From an uncultured Bacillota bacterium (GTDB lineage: Bacteria; Bacillota; Clostridia; Peptostreptococcales; Anaerovoracaceae): a stretch of DNA of 8,606 bases. Below are positions 1 to 5,286 of this stretch, piece after piece. A program made the translations under genes and the position numbers. The stretch is taken from positions 1 through 8,606 of the forward strand of contig CAMPBN010000040.1 of NCBI GenBank assembly GCA_946638265.1, written 5' to 3'. Each line of letters opens with the position of its first letter. The stretch's first letter is position 1. The notes under the pieces were generated by a model. The model saw only the letters and a program-made list of their open reading frames with translations. It made no database searches and had not been told where the DNA came from.

Positions 1-31
1 GAAAAATAAGTTTTGAGTATTGTATAACGAG

Positions 32-37
32 TATAAT
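32..37 (+). promoter_or_regulatory. Possible -10 box for the small zinc-ribbon gene
   Basis: A perfect TATAAT lies 23 bases before the ATG at 61. The sequence about 16-17 bases further upstream (GTTTTG or AGTTTT at 9-15) is a poor -35 match, and the window starts there. The assignment therefore rests on the -10 box alone. Confidence 0.35.
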
Positions 38-60
38 AATGGTAATGAAAGGATGCAATT

Positions 61-210
61 ATGGAACATCAGTGCAAAATTTGCGGAAGCGGAATGAAAC
101 TTGTAAAATATGGCGGAGATCATATTTGCGGAGAATGTCTAAACCTTATAAAAACATGCAATTTCGTGCAGATTGCGTGTCCTGTTGCCATAAAGCAGGG
201 GCTTAGATAA
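61..210 (+). CDS. Small zinc-ribbon-like protein, 49 aa, unknown function
   Basis: The frame starts at ATG 61 after an AAAGGA ribosome site about eight bases upstream and ends with TAA at 208-210. The protein begins MEHQCKICGSGMKLVKYGG and has two CxxC knuckles (CKIC at residues 5-8, CGEC at 23-26) about 14 residues apart, the spacing of a zinc ribbon. Two more cysteines follow at 32 and 39. Nothing in it is hydrophobic enough to be a membrane segment. I do not recognise the family. The four-cysteine arrangement suggests zinc binding and perhaps a nucleic-acid or protein-adaptor role, which is inference. The next frame starts 86 bases downstream, so the two need not be coupled. Confidence is for being a real gene. 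Confidence 0.6.
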   Translation: MEHQCKICGSGMKLVKYGGDHICGECLNLIKTCNFVQIACPVAIKQGLR

Positions 211-296
211 TAAAATCAGGTATTATGAAGAAGCTATCGGTCCGGCATCCAATAATGAGTGTATAATATTGTGCCTCCGGTGTACTACAAAGCATC

Positions 297-713
297 ATGG
301 AGAATAATTTCAATTCGACTTTCACGTTAGAAACAGCAAAGGAAAATGAAATTTCGACCGAGAAAACCGGAACACGAAAACCAGGCGGCATTTGCCCTTT
401 GCTTACGCAGTCAGTGGTGGCAAGATTACCGCTTTGCGATATAAACTATTTCCTTGGCGAAGGCAGAAGAACCCGAATTGTCATGAAGGGTGGAGGAGAC
501 TATCGAATGGGAGAGAAAATCACTTTTTTTGAGCGTTTTATGGATGAAGCCTTTTACAGACAGGGGAAGTATTACATCAATCTTTCCAATGTGGTAAGCG
601 TCACTTCGGATGCCGAAGTCACCTTTGACGACGGCACAAAGATTTATTTTACAAAGAAGACTTATGTCGGTCTCAAGCAAAGCTTTGCCAGATTTATTCT
701 GGAAGGGCGATAA
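297..713 (+). CDS. LytTR-domain DNA-binding protein, probably truncated or frameshifted
   Basis: Residues about 44-136 follow the LytTR DNA-binding domain of AlgR/AgrA/LytR-type regulators: LPLCDINYFLGEGRRTRIV (first strands), FFERFMDEAFYRQGKYYINL (the region usually reading FxRxHRSYLVN) and VTFDDGTKIYFTKKTY followed by a helix. No receiver domain precedes it. The N-terminal 40 residues look unlike protein of any family I know, and there is no convincing ribosome site before ATG 297. A strong GGAGGAG sits before an internal ATG at 507, but starting there would cut the domain in half. Another frame at about 389-436 reads PFAYAVSGGKI, which would suit the start of a LytTR domain, so a lost or gained base near 430-440 is plausible. 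If functional, it would bind promoter DNA; its target is unknown. Start uncertain; possibly a pseudogene. Confidence 0.5.
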   Translation: MENNFNSTFTLETAKENEISTEKTGTRKPGGICPLLTQSVVARLPLCDINYFLGEGRRTRIVMKGGGDYRMGEKITFFERFMDEAFYRQGKYYINLSNVVSVTSDAEVTFDDGTKIYFTKKTYVGLKQSFARFILEGR

Positions 714-828
714 GAACCGGATCCCAGTCCGGCATTCAGCATGGGTATTTCGATTAGAAATTTTGTCCGTTATTGTTTGAAAAACCAAATCATCGAGGGC
801 ACAATATTTTATCAAATACTGCAAAATT
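714..828. other. Intergenic stretch, nothing recognised
   Basis: After the LytTR stop there is an A+T-rich stretch without a plausible coding frame on either strand. The only structure is a GGATCCCAGTCC hairpin-like segment near 719-730, too short to call. The first supported element downstream is the hairpin and promoter at 829-861. Confidence 0.5.
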
Positions 829-846
829 CCCCTTGCAATCAGGGGG
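829..846 (+). terminator. Weak hairpin (CCCCT/AGGGG) overlapping the rpsB promoter
   Basis: CCCCT at 829-833 can pair with AGGGG at 841-845 around a seven-base loop, and CTTTTG follows. It could weakly terminate transcripts from upstream. The -35 hexamer of rpsB begins inside it, so it may be fortuitous or may affect promoter access. Confidence 0.3.
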
Positions 847-861
847 CTTTTGTAGTATTAT
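833..861 (+). promoter_or_regulatory. rpsB-tsf promoter (TTGCAA-N17-TATTAT)
   Basis: TTGCAA at 833-838 and TATTAT at 856-861 are separated by exactly 17 bases and match the housekeeping sigma consensus at four and five of six positions. Transcription would start near 868, giving an rpsB leader of about 127 nt. It is the only good promoter between the LytTR gene and rpsB. Confidence 0.7.
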
Positions 862-867
862 TTATTT

Positions 868-994
868 TGGCTTGCGCTAGGCAGGTCAAATTTATATTTT
901 AAATCTGCACACCGCATGGGCCCTGAAGCCCGGTGCCTTGAAAAAGGTTGGTTTCAGCGGAGAAACGGTGCAAGAAAAAACCGGAGGTTAAAAA
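868..994 (+). ncRNA. Structured rpsB leader, candidate S2 autoregulatory element
   Basis: Three consecutive hairpins can be drawn. CACC (910-913) and GGGC (918-921) pair with GCCC (928-931) and GGTG (932-935), leaving a GCAT bulge. CCTT-GAAA-AAGG forms a tetraloop hairpin at 936-947. GTTTC (951-955) pairs with GAAAC (962-966). The rpsB ribosome site GGAGGT (983-988) lies just after. Autogenous control of rpsB-tsf by S2 is established in E. coli. That this leader does the same job is inference from position and structure; no covariation can be judged from one sequence. Confidence 0.4.
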
Positions 995-1738
995 ATGGCA
1001 GTAATTTCAATGAAACAATTACTCGAAGCAGGTGTTCACTTTGGACATCAGACAAGAAGATGGAACCCTAAGATGGCTCCTTACATCTTCACAGAAAGAA
1101 ACGGAATCTACATCATCGACCTGCAGAAGACTGTAAAGAAGATCGATGAAGCTTACGAATTCATGAAGGAAGTGGCAGCAACAGGCCGCCCAATCCTCTT
1201 CGTAGGTACCAAGAAGCAGGCACAGCAGGCTGTAGAAGACGAAGCAAAGAGATGCGGTCAGTATTTCGTATCCGAGAGATGGCTGGGCGGTATGATGACA
1301 AACCACAAGACTATCGCTACCAGAATTCAGAGACTCAACGAGATCAAGGCTATGCAGGAAGACGGCACTTTCGAAAAGCTGTCCAAGAAGGAAGTTACAA
1401 AGCTTCAGCTGGAAATGGACAAGCTGGAAAAGTACCTTGGCGGAATCAAGGACATGAAGGGAATGCCGGGTGCACTCTTCATCGTTGACCCTAAGAAGGA
1501 AAGAATCGCTGTTAAGGAAGCAAGAATCCTCGGAATTCCTATCATCGGTATCGTAGATACAAACTGCGACCCTGACGATGTTGACTATGTAATCCCTGCA
1601 AACGACGATGCTATCAGAGCCGTAAAGCTCATCGCAGGCCGTATGGCTGATGCCGTTATCGAAGCAAACCAGGGCGAAAGCTTTGACGAAACTGCTCCTG
1701 CAGCAGAAGAAACTGTAGAGGAAACAACTGAAGCTTAA
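995..1738 (+). CDS. rpsB: 30S ribosomal protein S2
   Basis: Component of the small ribosomal subunit, assembled late at the back of the 30S next to S1 and S8. The 247 residues equal the usual bacterial length. Family hallmarks are GVHFGHQTRRWNPKM at 13-27, FVGTKKQA at 69-76, WLGGMMTN at 96-103, the coiled-coil hairpin at about 105-150, and VDTNCDPD at 187-194. The last 20 residues form an acidic Glu/Thr/Ala tail, common in Bacillota S2. ATG 995 follows GGAGGT with ideal spacing. It is the first gene of a two-gene operon with tsf, 41 bases upstream of it. Codon choice is strongly restricted (AAG, GAA, CTG rich), as expected for high expression. Confidence 0.98.
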   Translation: MAVISMKQLLEAGVHFGHQTRRWNPKMAPYIFTERNGIYIIDLQKTVKKIDEAYEFMKEVAATGRPILFVGTKKQAQQAVEDEAKRCGQYFVSERWLGGMMTNHKTIATRIQRLNEIKAMQEDGTFEKLSKKEVTKLQLEMDKLEKYLGGIKDMKGMPGALFIVDPKKERIAVKEARILGIPIIGIVDTNCDPDDVDYVIPANDDAIRAVKLIAGRMADAVIEANQGESFDETAPAAEETVEETTEA

Positions 1739-1779
1739 TCGGTCTTAGCGGGCGATAAGCGTTAATGGAGGATAAGAAT

Positions 1780-2877
1780 ATGGCAAACGTAACTGCCGGT
1801 ATGGTAAAAGAGCTGCGCGAAAGAACAGGCGCAGGCATGATGGATTGCAAAAAGGCTCTCGTCGAAGTTGACGGAGACATGGATAAGGCTATCGAATACC
1901 TGAAGGAAAAGGGTCTGGCCAAGGCTGCAAAGAAGGCAGGCAGAACTGCTGCCGAAGGTCTGGTGAGAATCGCACTTTCCGACGACGGAAAGACAGCTGC
2001 TGTTGTTGAAGTTAACATCGAAACAGACTTCGCTGCAAAGAACGAAGAATTCGTTGCATTTGTAGAAGGTCTGGCAAAGCTGGCACTGACTGCAGACAGC
2101 GATGATATCGAAGCTTTCAAGGCTATGGCTTTCGAAGGCTCCACTGTTGGAGAAGTTCTTACAGCTAAGATCGCAAAGATCGGTGAGAACATGTCCATCA
2201 GAAGAATCGCCAAGGTTTCCGGCGACATCCTGACATCCTACATCCACGGCGGCGGAAGAATCGGCGTTATCGTAGTAGGTACAGGCGAAGCAAACGCTAC
2301 AAACAAGGAAGCTCTGACAAACGTTGCAATGCAGGTGGCTGCAATGAATCCTCAGTATGTATCCAGAAATGAGATTTCTGCTGACGAACTGGCCAGCATC
2401 AAGAATATCACTCTTGAAAGCGCATTGAACGATCCGTTCACTCTGCCAAAGCCAATCCTGAACGAACTTCTGGACAAGGCTGCAGCAGGCGTTTGGGGTG
2501 CTGAAGACACAGCTGTTCTTGCTGAAAAGAGAGCTGACAAGGGCTTCAACTTCAACTATCTGCCAAACTTCATCTCTGAAGAAGGTAAGGCAAAGCTGGC
2601 TGAGCTGGCAGTAGCTGACAAGGCTAACATCTCCGGCAACAAGATTTTTACAGGTCTTGTTGAAGGTCGTGTTTCCAAGCAGCTCAAAGACATCTGCCTG
2701 ATGGATCAGACTTATGTAAGAGCAGAAGACGGAAAGCAGACTGTTGCTCAGTACCTGGGCACAGTTGACAAGGCTCTCTCCGTTCCAAAGGTAGTTCGCT
2801 TCGAAGTAGGCGAAGGTATCGAGAAGAAGGAAGAGAACTTTGCAGAGGAAGTTGCAAAGCAGATGGGCGGTAATTAA
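1780..2877 (+). CDS. tsf: Elongation factor Ts, long form (365 aa)
   Basis: EF-Ts exchanges GDP for GTP on EF-Tu during translation elongation. Residues 4-45 form the N-terminal UBA-like module (VKELRERTGAGMMDCKKAL). ETDFAAKNEEF at 81-91 carries the TDF motif that contacts EF-Tu, HGGGRIGVIV lies at 156-165, and FEVGEGIEKKEENFAEEVA closes the core at about 341-359. I start at ATG 1780 because GGAGG at 1767-1771 is then eight bases upstream; the in-frame ATG at 1765 overlaps that site and would add five non-conserved residues. Typical bacterial EF-Ts is about 280-300 residues. The extra length lies mainly between SRNE (195-198) and VEGR (294-297), where common forms have about 45 residues and this one about 95. 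The reading frame is intact across it, so I take it as a genuine lineage insertion. Confidence 0.97.
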   Translation: MANVTAGMVKELRERTGAGMMDCKKALVEVDGDMDKAIEYLKEKGLAKAAKKAGRTAAEGLVRIALSDDGKTAAVVEVNIETDFAAKNEEFVAFVEGLAKLALTADSDDIEAFKAMAFEGSTVGEVLTAKIAKIGENMSIRRIAKVSGDILTSYIHGGGRIGVIVVGTGEANATNKEALTNVAMQVAAMNPQYVSRNEISADELASIKNITLESALNDPFTLPKPILNELLDKAAAGVWGAEDTAVLAEKRADKGFNFNYLPNFISEEGKAKLAELAVADKANISGNKIFTGLVEGRVSKQLKDICLMDQTYVRAEDGKQTVAQYLGTVDKALSVPKVVRFEVGEGIEKKEENFAEEVAKQMGGN

Positions 2878-2905
2878 TCCGAGCGCTGCAGAATACAGTA
2901 ATCAC

Positions 2906-2939
2906 AAAGCCGGGAGAGCAATCTTCCGGCTTTTGTTTT
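2906..2939 (+). terminator. Rho-independent terminator of rpsB-tsf
   Basis: AAAGCCGG (2906-2913) plus AGA pairs with TCT plus CCGGCTTT (2926-2933), with one G-T wobble and a GCAA tetraloop at 2918-2921. TTTTGTTTT follows. It ends the rpsB-tsf transcript and so separates tsf from pyrH. Confidence 0.9.
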
Positions 2940-2968
2940 AAACCTCCGGGCAAGTGGCGCTTTTGCTA

Positions 2969-2997
2969 TTGACAGAATGGGGAAGGGAGGTTATTAT
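2969..2997 (+). promoter_or_regulatory. Consensus promoter for the antitoxin RNA (TTGACA-N17-TATTAT)
   Basis: TTGACA at 2969-2974 is a perfect -35. TATTAT at 2992-2997 is a five-of-six -10, and the spacer is 17 bases. Transcription should start near 3003-3006. No long plus-strand gene follows for over 400 bases, so its likely product is a short RNA running against the minus-strand toxin gene. The GGGAGG within the spacer resembles a ribosome site but would not be transcribed. Confidence 0.7.
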
Positions 2998-3003
2998 GAA
3001 CCT

Positions 3004-3085
3004 AAGTGAAAGAGTCGCAGACAGCGGCTTGCAAGTTGAGGGTTGAAACCCCACTCTGGTGCCGACACAATAGAGTGGGGTTTCG
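3004..3085 (+). ncRNA. Putative type I antitoxin RNA
   Basis: Inferred RNA from the consensus promoter at 2969-2997. The start is placed about seven bases after the -10 box. The end is placed after the 12-bp perfect hairpin (3046-3057 with 3072-3083), although the TTTCGGTT that follows is a poor U-tract, so the RNA may run further into the toxin frame (3087-3161). It is fully complementary to the 3' part of the toxin message, the tail-to-tail arrangement of TxpA/RatA and BsrG/SR4. Its first bases repeat the predicted first bases of the toxin mRNA. Existence and ends need transcript mapping. Confidence 0.5.
3046..3083. terminator. 12-bp perfect stem between toxin gene and antitoxin start
   Basis: AAACCCCACTCT (3046-3057) and AGAGTGGGGTTT (3072-3083) are perfect reverse complements around a 14-base loop. 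On the minus strand the hairpin begins three bases after the toxin stop codon, where a terminator or stabilising 3' structure is expected. The T-runs after it are short on both strands, so termination is probably partial. It lies in the region shared by toxin mRNA and antitoxin. Confidence 0.7.
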
Positions 3086-3086
3086 G

Positions 3087-3161
3087 TTATGTACGATCAG
3101 CTATCACGATCAACAGCATCAAGAACTGTATGAGCAGTGACATTTTCTCGTACGCCGACAC
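3087..3161 (-). CDS. Type I toxin, TxpA/BsrE/holin-like membrane peptide (24 aa)
   Basis: The minus-strand frame starts at GTG (3161-3159), seven bases after AGGAG (3173-3169), and stops with TAA at 3089-3087. The peptide reads (M)SAYEKMSLLIQFLMLL, then IVIADRT. This matches the pattern S-x-Y-E-x-L/M-x-L/M-M/L-I-x-F of Bacillota holin-like type I toxins such as TxpA, BsrE and BsrG: a short N-terminal YE segment followed by one hydrophobic helix. Known members insert in the cytoplasmic membrane and are held off by an antisense RNA. At 24 residues it is shorter than usual (about 30-60) and lacks the normal charged tail, ending in DRT. A minus promoter lies at 3270-3297, a perfect hairpin follows the stop, and a consensus promoter faces it from the other strand. 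The full arrangement supports the call more than the peptide alone. Confidence 0.68.
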   Translation of the reverse strand: MSAYEKMSLLIQFLMLLIVIADRT

Positions 3162-3201
3162 GCTGCATCTCCTCTCCCATAACCCCCGAGCGTTTTGCCA
3201 T
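3097..3201 (-). CDS. Possible 34-codon upstream ORF overlapping the toxin
   Basis: On the minus strand, ATG 3201-3199 is preceded by GAGGTGAT four bases upstream. The frame runs 34 codons (starting MAKRSGVMGEEMQR) to TGA at 3099-3097, in a different frame from the toxin and covering nearly all of it. Its product is soluble-looking and unlike anything I know. If translated, ribosomes would pass through the toxin start region, so it could couple or inhibit toxin translation, as mok does for hok. It may equally be a chance frame. Confidence 0.3.
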   Translation of the reverse strand: MAKRSGVMGEEMQRVGVRENVTAHTVLDAVDRDS

Positions 3202-3269
3202 AGGCATCACCTCACAGACGGAAATGTAGTATCAATGCAAGCCACTCTGTCTTCTGCGACTCTATTGTT

Positions 3270-3297
3270 ATTCTACCATAAATTTACTGTAACACAA
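3270..3297 (-). promoter_or_regulatory. Toxin promoter (TTGTGT-N16-TAGAAT)
   Basis: On the minus strand TTGTGT (3297-3292) and TAGAAT (3275-3270) are separated by 16 bases; the -10 box matches five of six. The predicted start is near 3263, exactly at the outer edge of the inverted repeat. This gives a toxin leader of about 100 nt. Confidence 0.55.
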
Positions 3298-3342
3298 GAA
3301 CTTTTTTGTAAAATATATACATAAAATTAAAACGGGCGGTGC

Positions 3343-3372
3343 TTGCCTGTAACGGGTAAAAAATGGTATTAT
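3343..3372 (+). promoter_or_regulatory. Promoter of the DUF4430 gene group (TTGCCT-N18-TATTAT)
   Basis: TTGCCT at 3343-3348 and TATTAT at 3367-3372 are 18 bases apart, about 58 bases before the ATG at 3431. It diverges from the toxin promoter. Confidence 0.55.
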
Positions 3373-3430
3373 AAAAGAGATTTTGGCGGCGTATCGGCCG
3401 GCAGAATAAAATACTTAAAAGAGGGATGAA

Positions 3431-4222
3431 ATGAGTAATAAAACTAAAATTATAATCGCAATAGTGGCAGTGCTGGTGCTGGCAGCTGCATTCTTTTACG
3501 GTGGTAATGCGCCGGGGCTGAAGGGCCTGGACGGCGATGATACAAAAAAGACCGAAGAAGGTGTCATAGCAGACAAGGATGCAAAAGACGATGCAGCAGA
3601 AACGGGCGAGAATCAGCAGGCTGAAGGTACTGAAGCAGGTAAAGGCAATGAGGGCGCGGCTGCAGGCGTAAACGAAGGTGCCGTAGCATATTCTGAAAAA
3701 AACGGCATGAAGATCGATCCTGAGACAGGCAAGGACAAATACAATACGGATCCGGTGCCTGAAGGTAAGCCGCTGCCTGTGGAACCACAGGATGCAAAGG
3801 TTTCAAAGACTGCGCATACATGCACGCTTTCCATATCCTGCGCCACTATTCTAAATAATATGGACTATCTGGTGCCGGAGAAAAAGGAACTGGTGCCGGA
3901 AGACGGCTGGATATTGAAGGCGACGAAAGTCACTTTCTACGAGGGAGAAAGTGTGTTCAATGTGCTTCAGCGTACATGCAAGCAGAATAAGATTCACATG
4001 GAGTTTGAAAACACTCCTATGTACAATTCTGCCTATATTGAGGGCATAGCCAATCTCTATGAATTTGATTGCGGCGATCTGTCAGGTTGGATGTACAAGG
4101 TGAACGAATGGTTCCCGAACTACGGCTGCTCCAGATATCAGCTGAAGGACGGAGATGTGATCTGCTGGGTATACACTTGCGATCTGGGCAAGGACGTTGG
4201 TGACAACAGTCTGGCGAAATAA
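3431..4222 (+). CDS. Membrane-anchored DUF4430 domain protein
   Basis: The 263-residue protein has an N-terminal anchor or uncleaved signal (KTKIIIAIVAVLVLAAAFFY, residues 4-23). An acidic, low-complexity linker rich in Glu, Ala, Gly and Lys (about 30-125) follows. The C-terminal globular domain (about 128-252) carries the DUF4430 pattern: VTFYEGESVFNVLQRTC, AYIEGIANLYEF, SGWMYKVNEWFPN and LKDGDVICWVYT. DUF4430 is related to the C-terminal domain of transcobalamin/intrinsic factor, so binding of a cobalamin-like or other ligand outside the membrane is possible but unproven here. Seven cysteines in the domain (131, 137, 183, 214, 233, 245, 250) may form disulfides or bind metal. The ribosome site GAGGG lies before ATG 3431. 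The next gene starts 57 bases downstream on the same strand, so co-transcription is likely. No transporter gene is adjacent to identify a ligand. Confidence 0.8.
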   Translation: MSNKTKIIIAIVAVLVLAAAFFYGGNAPGLKGLDGDDTKKTEEGVIADKDAKDDAAETGENQQAEGTEAGKGNEGAAAGVNEGAVAYSEKNGMKIDPETGKDKYNTDPVPEGKPLPVEPQDAKVSKTAHTCTLSISCATILNNMDYLVPEKKELVPEDGWILKATKVTFYEGESVFNVLQRTCKQNKIHMEFENTPMYNSAYIEGIANLYEFDCGDLSGWMYKVNEWFPNYGCSRYQLKDGDVICWVYTCDLGKDVGDNSLAK

Positions 4223-4279
4223 GGGGCAGGCACGGTTTGGCTGTGCGGCAAAAAATAGAATATAAGGAATATAAAGTAA

Positions 4280-5254
4280 ATGAAATTGGAGAAATTTACG
4301 GAAATGACCGCAAAATGCGCGGAAGGGCAGGTGCTGATCCGCAGCCTCAGAGCTGAAGACGCGGAAGCTGCTGCCGCATTTTACGAAGGTTTTTTGATAA
4401 ACGAAGAAAATTATAAAGCTCGGCTGGGCATGCTGCAAAATGACGATTTTCACGCTATGGGCGGCAAATACGAGGCTGTGAGCGCTGCGGATTTTGCGGC
4501 CATGGCGGCGAGCGGGGACTGGGTGCTGCTGGGTGCATGGGAGATAAGTGCGGGTGCAGGTCCGGGGAGCGAGCCGCAGGGCGGAGCGCGAAAGGAGCCG
4601 CGGCTGCTGGGCTTGATACGGGCCGAAGTTTCGGGTGCGTTTTTCGCAGAGCTTGACGATTTCAATTTCAAGCCCGAATATGCGGGGCTGACCAAAATGT
4701 GGGGGCGGCTCCGGGAGCGCGGAGCCATAGCCGGAGGGCTGGACATCGCGTGCCGGGCACCTGAGACTTTTCCGTCACTGGCTTTGGTGCTGCACTATGC
4801 CATGGCAGCATACCTCTCAGATGAAGGGTTTGACTGCGCGGTAAATCTCATCTGCAAAAATATTTGGTTCCGTGACGAGCGGCGCGGGGACAGCCCGGAG
4901 GCGGTATCGGCCGCCGAGGAGACCGCAGGCTCAGAGCACGGGGCGGCCATCGAGGCTGCCGGCGCAGCTACCACCACTTATGGCGGAGCCGGCAGCGACA
5001 TATATCTCAAAAAATACGGCGAGGACGACGAGCGTGTCAGAAACCTGGACACATTTGACTACAATGCTTACAATGCCTACAAGATGTTCGGCTATGAGCA
5101 TGTGGGATATCTTGAGAAACGCGAAATAAAACTGAGCGGCGTGGAGGCTATAGTCTGTGCGGAACCGCAGCTTATAGCGGGTCTTGATCTTTTCACTCAG
5201 AAAAATATGCTGCAGCACTTAATGGAACGGGAAGAAATCAAAATCGAGAGATAA
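4280..5254 (+). CDS. GNAT-like protein (324 aa), divergent
   Basis: No certain family, but the ends look like a GNAT acetyltransferase fold. QVLIRSLRAEDAEAAAAFYEGFL (17-39) resembles the first strand and helix, LLGLIRAEVS (109-118) a central strand, and YNAYNAYKMFGYEHVGYLEKREIKL (261-285) the family's C-terminal NxxAxxxYxxxGFxxVG element. The usual acetyl-CoA loop (Q/RxxGxG/A) is not visible. The protein is much longer than a single GNAT domain (about 150 residues), with two low-complexity, very G+C-rich segments (about 90-107 and 203-236) that look like surface loops or late expansions. ATG 4280 has an AAGGA ribosome site at a rather wide 11 bases. The downstream SLH gene begins 32 bases after the stop. 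Acetyltransferase activity is inference; a catalytically dead or otherwise altered GNAT fold is as likely. Confidence 0.6.
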   Translation: MKLEKFTEMTAKCAEGQVLIRSLRAEDAEAAAAFYEGFLINEENYKARLGMLQNDDFHAMGGKYEAVSAADFAAMAASGDWVLLGAWEISAGAGPGSEPQGGARKEPRLLGLIRAEVSGAFFAELDDFNFKPEYAGLTKMWGRLRERGAIAGGLDIACRAPETFPSLALVLHYAMAAYLSDEGFDCAVNLICKNIWFRDERRGDSPEAVSAAEETAGSEHGAAIEAAGAATTTYGGAGSDIYLKKYGEDDERVRNLDTFDYNAYNAYKMFGYEHVGYLEKREIKLSGVEAIVCAEPQLIAGLDLFTQKNMLQHLMEREEIKIER

Positions 5255-5286
5255 AGGAAACAAACGAGAAAGGGAAGGTTCAAATC

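Larger units (their letters stand above)
3011..3263. repeat. Imperfect long-range inverted repeat enclosing the toxin locus
   Basis: AGAGTCGCAG at 3011-3020 is the exact reverse complement of 3254-3263, ACAG at 3021-3024 of 3247-3250, and GGCTTGCA at 3026-3033 of 3236-3243. That gives 22 paired bases, with small bulges of three and two bases. The arms lie just downstream of two convergent promoters. In a toxin transcript long enough to reach 3011, its 5' and 3' ends could pair. No flanking target-site duplication is visible. Confidence 0.75.

Noticed and set aside
265..808. An 11-bp perfect inverted repeat (AATATTGTGCC at 265-275, complement at 798-808) flanking the LytTR gene.
   Set aside because: An 11-bp match at this distance is expected about once by chance in a window this size, and no transposase or duplication accompanies it.
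1656..2247. Two long minus-strand frames opposite tsf.
   Set aside because: They mirror the restricted codon use of tsf; no ribosome site or family resemblance.
2996..3046. A 16-codon plus-strand frame starting MNLSERVADS after GGGAGG, looking like a leader peptide before the perfect hairpin at 3046-3083.
   Set aside because: The GGGAGG and the ATG lie in the spacer and -10 of the consensus promoter at 2969-2997, so neither would be in the transcript; no attenuated gene follows.
3011..3263. The inverted repeats of this 253-bp segment as the ends of a MITE-like element.
   Set aside because: No target-site duplication flanks it, and the arms coincide with two predicted transcription starts, which the toxin-antitoxin reading explains better. 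A second copy elsewhere in the genome would reopen this.
3043..3324. A 93-codon plus-strand frame across the toxin locus.
   Set aside because: No ribosome site, protein-like pattern or hydrophobic or charged organisation; it crosses both hairpin arms and both toxin signals on the other strand.
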